Positions 1-13,226 of a DNA stretch of 64,000 nucleotides are shown one piece after another (the first letter of the stretch is position 1; each line of letters opens with the position of its first letter). Origin of the DNA: Liolophura sinensis. Its lineage: Eukaryota; Mollusca; Polyplacophora; Chitonida; Chitonidae. The DNA lies in contig NW_027017972.1 of NCBI RefSeq assembly GCF_032854445.1, forward strand, positions 60,001-124,000, in the 5' to 3' direction. The notes below the pieces were generated by a model. It searched no databases. It was not told the DNA's origin and saw only the letters and a list, made by a program, of their open reading frames with translations. Both the position numbers and the translations under genes were made by a program.

Positions 1-1310
1 GGAAGAGAACTTCTGTACTGCTATGTCTGAATGATAATTTAGATAAACACAGAGAAAAGTAGGAGAATTTCTGTACTGCTATGTCTGAATGGTAATTTAG
101 ATAAACACGGAGAAAAGTAGGAGAATTTCTGTACTGCTATGTCTGAATGATAATTTAGATAAACACGGAGAAAAGTAGGAGAATTTCTGTACTGCTATGT
201 CTGAATGGTAATTTAGATAGACACGGAGAAAAGTAGGAGAATTTCTGTACTGCTATGTCTGAATGGTAATTTAGATAAACACGGAGAAAAGTAGGAGAAT
301 TTCTGTACTGCTATGTTTGAATGGTAATTTAGATAAACACGGAGAAAAGTAGGAGAATTTCTGTACTGCTATGTTTGAATGGTAATTTAGATAAACACGG
401 AGAAAAGTAGGAGAATTTCTGTACTGCTATGTCTGAATGGTAATTTAGATAGACACGGAGAAAAGTAGGAGAATTTCTGTACTGCTATGTCTGAATGGTA
501 ATTTAGATAAACACGGAGAAAAGTAGGAGAATTTCTGTACTGCTATGTCTGAATGGTAATTTAGACAAACACGGAGAAAAGTAGGAGAATTTCTGTACTG
601 CTATGTCTGAATGGTAATTTAGAAAAACAAGGAGAAAAGTAGGAGAATTTCTGTACTGCTATGTCTGAATGGTAATTTAGATAGACACGGAGAAAAGTAG
701 GAGAATTTCTGTACTGCTATGTCTGAATGGTAATTTAGATAAACACGGAGAAAAGTAGGAGAATTTCTGTACTGCTATGTCTGAATGGTAATTTAGACAA
801 ACACGGAGAAAAGTAGGAGAATTTCTGTACTGCTATGTCTGAATGGTAATTTAGATAAACACGGAGAAAAGTAGGAGAGTTTCTGTACTGCTATGTCTGA
901 ATGGTAATTTAGATAAACACAGAGAAAAGTAGGAGAATTTCTGTACTGCTATGTCTGAATGATAATGTAGACAAACACGGAGAAAAGTAGGAGAATTTCT
1001 GTACTGCTATGTCTGAATGGTAATTTAGATAAACACGGAGAAAAGTAGGAGAGTTTCTGTACTGCTATGTCTGAATGATAATGTAGACAAACACGGAGAA
1101 AAGTAGGAGAGTTTCTGTACTGCTATGTCTGAATGGTAATTTAGACAAACACGGAGAAAAGTAGGAGAATTTCTGTACTATGTCTGAATGATAATGTAGA
1201 CAAACACAGAGAAAAGTAGGAGAATTTCTGTACTGCTATGTCTGAATGGTAATTTAGATAAACACGGAGAAAAGTAGGAGAATTTCTGTGCATCTGAATG
1301 ATAATGTAGA
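1..1310. repeat. Minisatellite, 58 bp unit, about 22 copies
   Basis: Unit core TTCTGTACTGCTATGTCTGA followed by ATGGTAATTTAGATAAACAC and GGAGAAAAGTAGGAGAA. Copies are highly alike; the last ones are shortened. The array runs off the left edge. Confidence 0.97.
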
Positions 1311-2784
1311 ATAGTGTTTTGAGGAATATTCCGTAAGACTTACAGACATGCAGAGTGGCACAAAAAAGTCCACACTTTAACAATGTATGACAGATTATAG
1401 CCTATGACTAATAAAGATGTATGGCGACGACCCAATGAAATGTTTCATGTATATTGAAAGATTATAGCCTGTGTGTCTGACTTTATACATTAAAGGCTCC
1501 AAGTTATTGACAAAATACTGACAAATTTCTGGAAGATAGATGTTCAGTGTTTCATCTACATGTACATTTTTGTATTTTAAATTAAGGTTAAAATCTAAAA
1601 AGCTTGAATAAAATATATATGATTTACATCTACACTTGGACAATCTAAGTCATAAAGCACCAAAAGACTACTAAAATCACAACACCACTGAAAACACCAC
1701 AACACCACCATAAGGGCTGCACCACAAAATCCACCATACGACACCACATTGCGTACGTCTACAAGAACTTCAGTCATTTGAAAGGCCAGGTAAAATCAAG
1801 TAAGTATAACTCCTGTTTCCTAAAGTTTAGTCTAACAAGGACAGATCGCTCGACCTTGACAACTCCATGTTCCCATAGAAAATATATTTTATATCACAGG
1901 ATCTCAAAAAAGGTTTTAAATCCGATAACTTTACATTGTTACAGACCCCTTCCCTGACTCAGTTGTCTACAGAGCAAAACTCTACAGAGGATCTCTAAGC
2001 AATGAGATTGTGTGACTGCGACTTTGCCTCAAAAAATAGTGGGATGAGGTGATATACCCACCGTAAAAAGTAAAACATATCGACTTCAACATATCGACAA
2101 GAAAACTCAGTTTAATCTGGCCTTTCAAACAACACAATGTAACACATATAAAAGCAGGGTCAATTAAAATTCAATCCAAACTGAAGTAAGGAAAGTTTAA
2201 AGAGTTCCTCAATTTGCCATATAAAGGAATTTTAAAATTGAAAAGGCTGTGTTCATAAAACTTCTTTTTCGACGACAGCTAGATAAAGCATAACATATAA
2301 ATTTATCCCAAAGGCAAATATAGTTAGATATTTGAAAAACATGTTCAATAATATTTTTACTCCACAAACAGTCCAGAATTAGGAAAACAACTACAGAGAG
2401 CTTCTTCGAGAGTAACATCAGAATAATGGATCCGAAATTAAAGTTTAGAAACCAATGAGAGCAAAAGAAGCATAATTTACTAATCATTACAACACTCAAC
2501 CTCTACTACCACAGCTACAAAATGCTAAATTAAATGAGATAATGGCCAGCTCCATGTCTTCACCCAACTCTTGACCATCTGACGCATAACTGTCTCAATA
2601 AATCCCATCCACAGTTTTTACATGCCCAGTGACTGTTCACATAACAACTGTTTTCTCAGTGCCACATGGCTGTTTTTATTCAAACACCCACTGGTCTCTC
2701 TTACAGGTGACTTTTGAGTTAGCAAGCAACATTGGTCTGCCTTCACAGGTCACAGGATTGTTTTTACATAAAAGTAGTCATCTT

Positions 2785-2990
2785 CACAGGTCACATGAAT
2801 TCCACTACAGGTCACATGAATTCCACTGCAGGTCACATGAATTCCACTGCAGGTCACATGAATTCCACTGCAGGTCACATGAATTCCACTGCAGGTCACA
2901 TGAATTCCAGTGCAGGTCACATGAATTCCACTGCAGGTAACATGAATTCCAGTGCAGGTCACATGAATTCTTCTGCAGGTCAACTGACTA
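2785..2990. repeat. Minisatellite, 21 bp unit, about 9-10 copies
   Basis: Unit GGTCACATGAATTCCACTGCA, so most copies contain adjacent EcoRI (GAATTC) and PstI (CTGCAG) recognition sequences. It lies just downstream (in the EPB41L5 sense) of the last visible exon. Confidence 0.95.
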
Positions 2991-3182
2991 TACCCATGGA
3001 CTTTCCACAAGCTCACAAAGCATTTGGGAGCTGTGCCAGTGGTTTAATGACGAACAAAATATATGCTTTCTGTTTTTAGGAACTTACAGCTGAGCTGCCA
3101 TGTTCAGATGAGCAGGTGTTGGATTCAAGCATTAGTTGGCTGATCACATGACGCCACATGTCGTACCACGAGTCAAGCTTAC

Positions 3183-3312
3183 CTGCGGAACACCCGCAAA
3201 CTTGGACGAGGCTGAGGGTGCGTCCCCTGCTGATCCTATCCTCCGTGAGTTTGTGCCCGCAGTCTGGGTGTCACTGGAGGGTGCTCCCCTGTGGAGGTTA
3301 TTTGCATTGTGC
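3183..3312 (-). CDS. EPB41L5: EPB41L5 exon 16 (last visible exon)
   Basis: Residues 623-666, [20 protein letters not shown] then [20 protein letters not shown] and GVPQ. The acceptor is CTTTTAG and the donor CAG|GTAAGC; it ends in phase 0, so more coding exons must follow. If the intron were retained, a stop would come 12 codons later. Confidence 0.75.
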
Positions 3313-6300
3313 CTAAAAGGATGAACGAGAAGACAACAACATTATTTACAGTCTGTGCAAGTATTACTAATAACCCATCAACAGTTTGGTACGTAGAAGC
3401 TTGAGCTTGCAGACAGGGACCTTCTCCACGTAAAGTAGCTCTGGCTTATGTTAATCTATGTAGTCTTCTGTTCCTTCCAGCCTATGACAGTATATTAAAT
3501 GTACAAGCATGCATGGATGCTTTGTATTTCATGTCGTGTTTAACAATTTTAATGCCCAGACCGTTACATGTCTAATGTAGTATACCTGTATGACAAGACA
3601 GCTATGGTCAGTTTGACCCGATTCACCTTTATGTACAAAAAGGTAGCCCACTGATGCATGTGTACAGTGTATGTCAATATTTTGAGTCACACTCTCACAG
3701 TTACTGTACCTAAACCAAAGCATGACGGACAGACAGAAACACCAAAATTATTTTACTTTGGTTGTCTTTTATAGAAGCATGGGACCTTAATAAGCATAAT
3801 GATGCAGACAGTGATGTGATGACTTAAGCAGGCAAACCGCACTTTAAGAGGTTTTTAAGCCTTTAGTAAAGTTGACAAAGTAGGTAACTTATTTATTTAC
3901 TTGATTGGTGTAGAATATTTGACTTATACATATACAACAACAGTCAGCATTATGGAGGGAGGAGCCAGACTTGGAAACCAACAAGCATGCACAGCTTGCT
4001 GGTAGCTAAACTACAGCCCTTTATTACCATACTACATGGACACTACAGCCAAACCACAGGAAGGCCACTGGCCCAATGGCAGGCTACTTGCACACTACTG
4101 CCAAGTCCCAGGATGTGGATATGAGCCAAACCACGAGGAAGCCAGTGGCAGGCTACTTTCACACTACTGTCATGTTCCAGAATGTGGGTATGAGCCAAAC
4201 CACAGGGAGGCCAATGGCAGGCTACTTGCACACTACTGCCAAGTCCCAGGATGTGGATATGAGCCAAACCACAGGGAGGCCAGTGGCAGGCTACTTTCAC
4301 ACTACTGCCATGTCCCAGAATGTGGGTATGAGCCAAACCACAGGGAGGCCAATGGCAGGCTACTTGCACACTACTGCCATGTTCCAGAATGTGGGTATGA
4401 GCCAAACCACAGAGAGGCCAATAGCAGCCTACTTGCACACTACTGTCATGTCCCAGAATGTGGGTATGAGCCAAACCACAGGAAGGCCAATGGCAGGCTA
4501 CTTGCACACTACTGCCAAGTCCCAGGATGTGGATATGAGCCAAACCACAAGGAAGCCAATGGCAGGCTACTTTCACACTACTGTCATGTCCCAGAATGTG
4601 GGTATGAGCCAAACCACAGGGAGGCCAATGGCAGGCTACTTTCACACTACTGCCATGTCCCAGAATGTGGGTATGAGCCAAACCACAGGGAGGCCAATGG
4701 CAGGCTACTTGCACACTACTGCCATGTCCAAGAATGTGGATATGAGCCAAACCACAGGGAGGCCAATGGCAGGCTACTTGCACACTACTGCCATGTCCCA
4801 GAATGTGGGTATGAGCCAAACCATCCACGTAACTTTCAACTTAAATACCATTCAGGCACACAACAGGGAAACCAGTCAGAAAATTTTAAAACTTTGTTGT
4901 ACTTGTTGAACCATATCTATCAGGTGTTTACTAAATAAAAACAAACTTATTCCTGTTACTCCCATTCTCATTTAATTCACGAATGCTTCACAGCTGCAAA
5001 TGTGAATCACTCTGTACAAAAACAACTTCAACCATTTATCTACATACAAGTTTGCTTCTGATTTAACAGTACTTTCGTCTCTAATTCAAATCTTTTGGCA
5101 TGAAAAGATAAGTCTTACCCGTTGACAATGAGCTGAGAGTTGTTAGGAGTGGACTTGAGGAGCTGTGCCTTATCACTGACACTGGAGCGCTGACTGAAAG
5201 AAGGAGAGGGGACAGATTAGATATCAGGGGGATTAAAACACATCGCATTTGTCACATTCCCAGAAGGCTTATTTAACAAGAGATGTCAACACGGATCAAA
5301 ATTATAAAATTTTAAGAGACAATACAGACTGTATAAAATATATTTTATTTATTTCTTCATTTGTTTGTTGTTTTAAGCCATACCCTGGAATTTTTCACTT
5401 ATGTTACTGCTATCAGTTTTATGGGTGGTGGATATCACGCCAGATACTTAATGGGGTAAACCACCGACCTTTGGGCAGTTACTGACAATCTTTCCCTCAT
5501 GTGACTTCAAAGATAACCACTTATGACATTAGTGGAAGGCAAGTGGTCATCTAAGGACAGATTTTACAAACCACCACGCAAGTGACAAGTGTTGTGTCCA
5601 AGGCCCCATGAAGAGAGAGAGAGAGAGAGAGAATGGGCGAACCTACAAATTCCCTGTCCAAGGCCAGGGTTGAACTCCTCTCAGATTATACGGTACCACA
5701 CATTTTTAAGCCACAAATTTTACTCCATTCTGATTGATTCATCCGTCTTACAGCTTCACTTACTAGCCTTTTATGAGGCTGAATTAATTTCCTATCAGAA
5801 ACACATAAGTGTTGGCCAACAAAATATGACTTTAAGGCATTCATATGCTTCTGAAAGTCCACTTTTTCAAACCAAACAATACTTAAAGCTATTTCACTGA
5901 ATAGGAATGTTGACAGCTATGCTTTCTGAGTGGAGACCAAAGAACACATACTGAACAAACCCATCAGCATAGTGAACGAAGAACCAAGCTAGAAGTGTTT
6001 GTTCTGTTAACGGCTCAGCTACATGTACATGTCAACCGTGTAATCTTTTGGCAACCGTTCTGTCCAACTTGCCTCATCACAAAAATTTTTTCTTGACTTC
6101 ATAAAGTGAAGGACAATAGCTGGTTTAGACAAACTGACATTCCGCAACCTTCTCGTATGTTTTACTCCAGTTTCAGGCTTCTTTTGAGTTCACTCTTTAC
6201 TTTGCACTCATAAAACTGTTTTCTGCATGTCGTTAGTGATATGGTTGATGGTATCAGCAGGGACATGGTGAATACGGCAAGATGTTAAAGCGTTTACAAT

Positions 6301-9300
6301 ACATGTACATGTGCCACTCCTTTAAACACTGTTTAATTCACATCTAATACACTAAAGCTAATGTTGTATTGAGTCTAAATACTGCTCCTTGGCACTGCTT
6401 TGAGACCTTTCTCAAACAAATGTTCACCAAACCTAATATTAGAGCAATCTATGACTGATACATTGACCGATTCCTAAAATTAATATCCATTTTAGAGCAC
6501 ACCATCTGATACAATTACCCAAATTAAATTCCTCTAATTTATGGGACAGATATTAGTAGTGTTGAAAGCAAAAAATTACATTTCTTTACCAGCCCTTTGG
6601 AAAAGTAAAGATACGAATATGTTGTTCATTAGCTGGTCTAACCATGTGAGAAAAAAGAAACCCAAATATTGCTACAATTACATATACATTGGTCAAAATG
6701 AGAAGACCACGTGTCCCCCAAATTAGAGGAAATGGGGTAGTCCTAATAAAGCCACATGGATGTAAATACAAGAACTAAACGATTCACATGTACCAGACAG
6801 AGATTGTTTCTCTAAAACATGACAGGTCAATTGTAGGAACGGGAATGTTTTCTTCAACTTTCACTAAATGTTAATAAAACACACAATGAGACCAGTTACT
6901 TTATTTGGTGTCTAATCAGTTGATTTGCCACATCAGCTGAATTGTACAAATATTATTCACCACTGTTTTTGATCATATACATGTATTGGTTACAGCCTTT
7001 ACAAGGTTAAATAAATTATAAAAAAAAAATTATTAGAGGGCTATAAAATGCTGTGGTTTTGTTTTTGTGTAATGTTGCAACCTTTCAATACAATTTCTTT
7101 CTAAGACTGGAGTAGACTTTAAGAGAGAATAACAATTGTCAAGCTCTTACGTACATGTCACCTTAAACTCGTAACACACACCTGTAAAATTCTTGAATGA
7201 CACTTGATTTTTTTTATTCCTTGACAGGTAAATGAAAGCTGCTGCATTTTTAGCATTTGTGCCTTACTTTTCGGCGTATTTTTTGGGTACATCAGCACTG
7301 AAGTCAGAAAGGCATCTATGTATTCAAGACTGCAATACAGTGTACAAATTTCAAGTTTGGCTTCATGGACAAAACTGGTTTTAAGCCAGTAATAACGTCC
7401 TTGCATGTTTGCCAGGAATTTATTCAAGCATATTGTCATGGCATTATTCTGTGTTCACTGAAAAAATATACTTTTTCTGAAGCCCTGAAACTGAACAATC
7501 CAACCAATGTAGTTTTGTCTCCAAAATGTAAAAATGTGAATAAACTGTGGTGAAAGCTGATCTTTCAAAAAAGGCTGAGAACCTAGGGTATATGAAAGAA
7601 ATAGTGGGGAAACATTACACTTGGCTTAATTTATCCTTAAGAATACAAATAAGAAGAGATTATAGATGAACACTTTCTACTCGGTTCTGCAGTGCTAACC
7701 TTAAAGCTCTTCCCAGAACAAGGACTGCTTGCAAAAAGGGATCGCAGGCCCAAAAATCACTACGATCTTGATCGTAGCCACAGCCTATAATCAAGACCCT
7801 CTTGCATGTAGGGATCGTAAGCTACGATATTTGGAACTTACAATCAGAAATTACAATCGGGTCAACCCTGTTGTACACATTTACATTCAACCCAAAATTA
7901 ATGTTAAGTACAAAAACTTGTCTAACAGAGAGACTGTTAGTCAGAGTTTTTCGACTCAGTTTAGAAAGATAAGTAATGTAACTGTCTGAAAAAGATTTTA
8001 CGAGCATTTTTTCATATGTTGTTGTTGTTGCTAGCTCCTGAATCATTATGACGTAGAACACTTTTGAAAACAAAGGCAAGAAAAACTTATTGACCAGTAC
8101 ATTGTCCATTTACACAATCCACCTTTGCCAAAGAGTCGAATTTGGCATACGATCACGGTTGCAACTTCAAAAAATTACGATCACCTTACAACTCCTGTGT
8201 GCAAGCAGTGTAACTTATTACAATCAACTGTAAACTCCACTGTAGGATCTAGAATCAATTGCAGCTACCAGCGGGCCCTGAGGGGCAGTTTACAGACAGG
8301 TGATAAATCTTCATTCACCTAACACTTGCAATGATACACCATTTTCATTCAACAGTTCCTTATGAAATAAACAAAACTTCCTACTCTATAAAGACTCCTC
8401 TAAAAAGGATGCCAAAACTGCAGTCTGTTTTTTTTTAGTATGTTTCAAAATTTTAACAGGAGAACACTTTTCAAAATTCTAACATAAACCACCTTCTTTT
8501 ATTACCATTATTATTATGATTATATTTTCACGGCCCATCACCCAACCCGAAGGTGAAAAATGATAAAATTCCCAACATGGTGGATGTTAGTTTGGTCTGC
8601 CCAATTCAAAAGTTTAAATGGCTGAATTACTGTTAAAAGATGGTTTACCGATGCCGACTTTGACATGTTTATGTTTTGTTCGTATCAGGGAATCTGTGGA
8701 TAGCAAAAATTAATGTAGGGTTCGAGCCTGTTTTTTTTAGTGAAATTGCCCAATGTTTTTTTAGTGAAATTGTCCAAGGTTTGCTTTACTTCACTATTAG
8801 TGTGACCTGTTGAGGTATGACGGACCCTCCACTGGGCTGTGTCGGAGACCTGCTGAGGCGTGACAAACCCTCTACTGGGCTGTGTCAGAGACCTGCTGAG
8901 GTGTGACAAATCCTCTACTGGGCTGTGTCGGAGACCTGCTGAGGCGTGACAAACCCTCTACTGGGCTGTGTCAGAGACCTGCTGAGGTGTGAAAAACCCT
9001 ATACTGGGCTGTGTCAGAGACATGCTGAGGTGTGACAAACCCTCTACTGGGCTGTGTCAGAGACCTGCTGAGGTGTGACAAACCCTCTACTGGGCTGTGT
9101 CAGAGACCTGCTGAGGCGTGACAAACCCTCCACCTGGCTGTGTTGGAGACCTGCTGAGGCGTGACAAACCCTCTCCTGGGCTGTGTCAAGAGACCTGCTG
9201 AGGTGTGACAAACCCTCTACTGGGCTGTGTCAGAGACCTGCTGAGGCATGACAAACCCTCTACTGGGCTGTGTCAGAGACCTGCTGAGGTGTGACAAACC

Positions 9301-12300
9301 CTCTACTGGGCTGTGTCAGAGACCTGCTGAGGCGTCACAAACCCTCCACCTGGCTGTGTTGGAGACCTGCTGAGGCGTGACAAACCCTCTCCTGGGCTGT
9401 GTCAGAGACCTGCTGAGGCGTGACAAACCCTCTACTGGGCTGTGTCAGAGACCTGCTGAGGTGTGACAAACCCTCTACTGGGCTGTGTCAGAGACCTGCT
9501 GAGGTGTGACAAACCCTCTACTGGGCTGTGTCAGAGACCTGCTGAGGTGTGAAAAACCCTCTACTGGGCTGTGTTGGAGACCTGATGAGGTGTGACAAAC
9601 CCTCTACTGGGCTGTGTCAGAGACCTGCTGAGGTGTGACAAACCCTCTACTTGGCAATGTCAGAGACCTGCTGAGGTGCGTAGGATTATCGTTACAGGTG
9701 TGACTATAGTTCCGTCTACTGACTAATCCTAGCTAGTTTGCAAGCGGAGGTATAATCCCCGTGTATTCTGCTATGCGAACACAAAGCCGTGAAAAGCAAA
9801 AAGTTTACTGTTCAATATGTAACCTACCTCAGCGAAACAAAATCAGTTCATCCACTTGATTAAGCAGTTTAAGGCAGTAAATATGCCATCGAAGTCATCG
9901 ACTGGTATAGATGGTCGGCGCACTAAATTTGATACAGAACCTTATAGCAGATATTTTATGGCAAAACTCCACAAATCTTCAAACAAACTTCACAAACAAA
10001 CACGACTTTCTTGTGAATAAAGCACGTGCAATAGCGCGTGCCTCCCACTGAGGATATCGCCCCAACACAGCCAGGAAGCAGTCACGCCTCTGTGTGATCC
10101 TTCACACTCATATCTTATCATTTGTCGAGCTTGTATAAAAGTGATATCTAAATAACATCATGTATTTATATTACTGTAAGGACTGTGTAAGCCTCATATT
10201 GAATGAACTGAGAGAGAGAAAAAACAGCCCAAAACACACATGTTTAGGACAGTAGCAGACATCACCGGGCTGCAGACCTTTCACCGTAGGCTACTTCCAG
10301 TTGACAGACATGTAGGCTAAGCCACAGCTACCAGTGTTTTCTACCAGGAACCTGAAATGGCTGGTGTATTTTTTTTAACTTGACTGGTGTGTTTATGAAG
10401 GTTTCAAGATTAGCCTACATTATTGATTGTCTACAGACATAACTGCTGACCAAAATGCCACCTGGGAAGACATACAGAAGAGGGATTTACACAGAAACAT
10501 GAGATTAATTCGTTTCTGTTGTTCAAGATTTTTTAAACCCTGCCGTGCGTGTAAATTAATAAAGTTTGACACTTGTGAGTATTATTAACTTACTCCAGTA
10601 TCACATGCCTATCTAATTTTACTTGAACATAAAAGATCAAATATTACCATTCTATACATCCATGCACCTACTCCATTAGACTTATACAGAGTTACTGTTA
10701 CTCTACAGACCACAACCATGGAAACTAAGCTACTTGTAGAATTCCAGCTTCATCTTCTCCCAATCAAAGGTCGTTGTTGTTTACAACACCACATGTTAGC
10801 GCTCAGAAGAGTTCCTTCTCAAAACGCATTATTTGATTATTATGGTTATCATGGATACACAAACAGCCACCATTTTGAATGCATATATATGCTGGAATTA
10901 GAGACACCTATATTTTTCACTAGATCAGAGAAGATTGTTCATCCACACAGCACTCAGATGTTAGCACACAGAAGAATCCACACCCAAAGTCCATCACACA
11001 ATAACAAATTAAGGTTTAATATAGAAACTATCACCATGTTATGTTTATAATATAGATACACGCGTTGGTTAGTTTTGATTGGATGATGGGTCGCCATGGT
11101 CACCTGTGAAAGACTCTATCTTCGTCATCACTTTCTTCCGGGTCCGAATCACTATTGCTGTAATCAAGGATGCAAACTTTACCCACAAGAAAACATGAAG
11201 GGCCTCACCAGACCGTGTCGTGAGTATGAACAGGTGAGCCTATATACTAGGCTACTTCACACCGTTCTTGTGAGGACAGACTCTACTCTAAAAACAACAT
11301 GGGGGTCCTTACTAGACCATTCCTGATAACATACGTGTACACAGATGGCCTCTATACCAGGCTACTCTAATCCTACAGGTATTTGCCATGACGAGAGAGG
11401 CCATCTCACCCATTATCTCAATTAGATAATAAGATGCATGTATCTGCCTTTTTCTTGTCATATTCCTCAAACAGAATTTCAAAAAGAGAAAAATTAGATC
11501 AATTTCATCTTTAGCCTATCCTTTTATTAAAAAAAACAAAACAATGAATGTCACTACAGCAAGAGATTTACTTCGCATGCAGCCAAAGGACACGTTTACA
11601 ACTTGGCCAGAGCATGATGTTGATTACATCCTCACTTCATACACTATCTATATCTACACTTGACTACACATTCTTATACACAAGTAAAGTTCATACAGTA
11701 AGAAGGCAAAGGGCTATCAGCCATGCATACAAGGAGAAGAATACATGTACCCAATACCTGTAAGGATTCAAAGTTACATACATGTAGAAATATTCAGGAC
11801 AACTGAAAGGAACTAAGAAAACTGAAAGGAACTAAGAAAACTGAAAGGAACGAAGAAAAGTGCAGACAGAGAATTCATCTAGAGCAAATCATTTTCATAG
11901 TAAAAGAAAAGGAGGGGAAACAAAAAAAAAAAAAGCCCTGAGGACAATCATGCCAGATTTATCCTTTAAGTTTATTATTATTATTATTATTATTATTATT
12001 GTATTATGCTTAATAAACGATGCTTTTCCAATTTCACATGCAACTCTTATTAGTTTGGGTTACGTTCCATGCGATCTGGTCAACCAAAACAAATCAAGAA
12101 GGAATTTTTTGCAAAAAACATATCAAAAATGCTTTGTGGAAAAAATGAAGGTCAAGGCATAGCAGGCTTTGTCTGAAGACACAAATCCAAATGCATCACT
12201 GAGCATAGAAACATTGTACAACGCCATTACATCCAAGTTCCATAAATCACTGCCACTCAACACATATGTGTATTCACAAATTTATGATTGAATATTTTAG

Positions 12301-13191
12301 GAACCATTGAGTTAAGTCCTACCTCAGAGCTCCTTCCTCCCCTGTATCATCATCATCTTCTTCCGTTTCTGTCTCTGTTTCTTCTATACAAGCTTCCTTC
12401 TCATTGGCTGATAAAAAAGAAAAGATTATGTTTATGCCAATTTCATTGGCTGCTAGTGTGTCAAGAGTTGAACCATAACAATTTTTGTGTGTCAATAAAA
12501 ATTTGCCTACTCTATCACTCTTTAAGAGCATTATTGTTAAACTAAAGTTGCTTTCTAAGTTTTGGTGTGTTTCCCACCTGACTTTTGGTGCATATGGACT
12601 TAAGACATGACTAGATAATTTTTTCCAAAATTCTTACTTATCCCAATCATCAATAGGGGTGAGGCTTGGAGGGTGGGGGTTGGGGAGATCTCAATACTGC
12701 TGAAAAGTGAATGAGTTTTGCCTTCGCTATGTGTTAGTGAAAGCAATAACCATCAATATTTATTTATTTATTTATTTATTTGATTGGTGTTTTACGCCGT
12801 ACTCAAGAATATTTCACTTATACGACGGCGGCCAGCATTATGGTGGGTGGAAACCGGGCACAGCCCGGGGGAAACCCATGACCATCCGCAGGTTGCTGGC
12901 AGACCTTCCCACTTACGGCCGGAGAGGAAGCCAGCATGAGCTGGACTTGAACTCACAGCGACTGCATTGGTGAGAGGCTCCTGGGTCATTACGCTGCGCT
13001 AGCGCGCTAACCGACTGAGCCACGGAGGCCCCCATAACCATCAATAGGGGTGAGACTTGGAGGGTGGGGGTTGGGGAGATCTCAATACTGCTGAAAAGTG
13101 AATAATGAGCTTTGCCTTCGCTAAAATTGTAATACAGAAAGTCTTTCTCAAAAAATTTAGTCAAGTACATCTTAGTCCTGGTAACGATCAT

Positions 13192-13226
<35 letters not shown>

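Noticed and set aside
1-1310. CRISPR-like array
   Set aside because: The repeats are contiguous with no unique spacers, and the context is eukaryotic.
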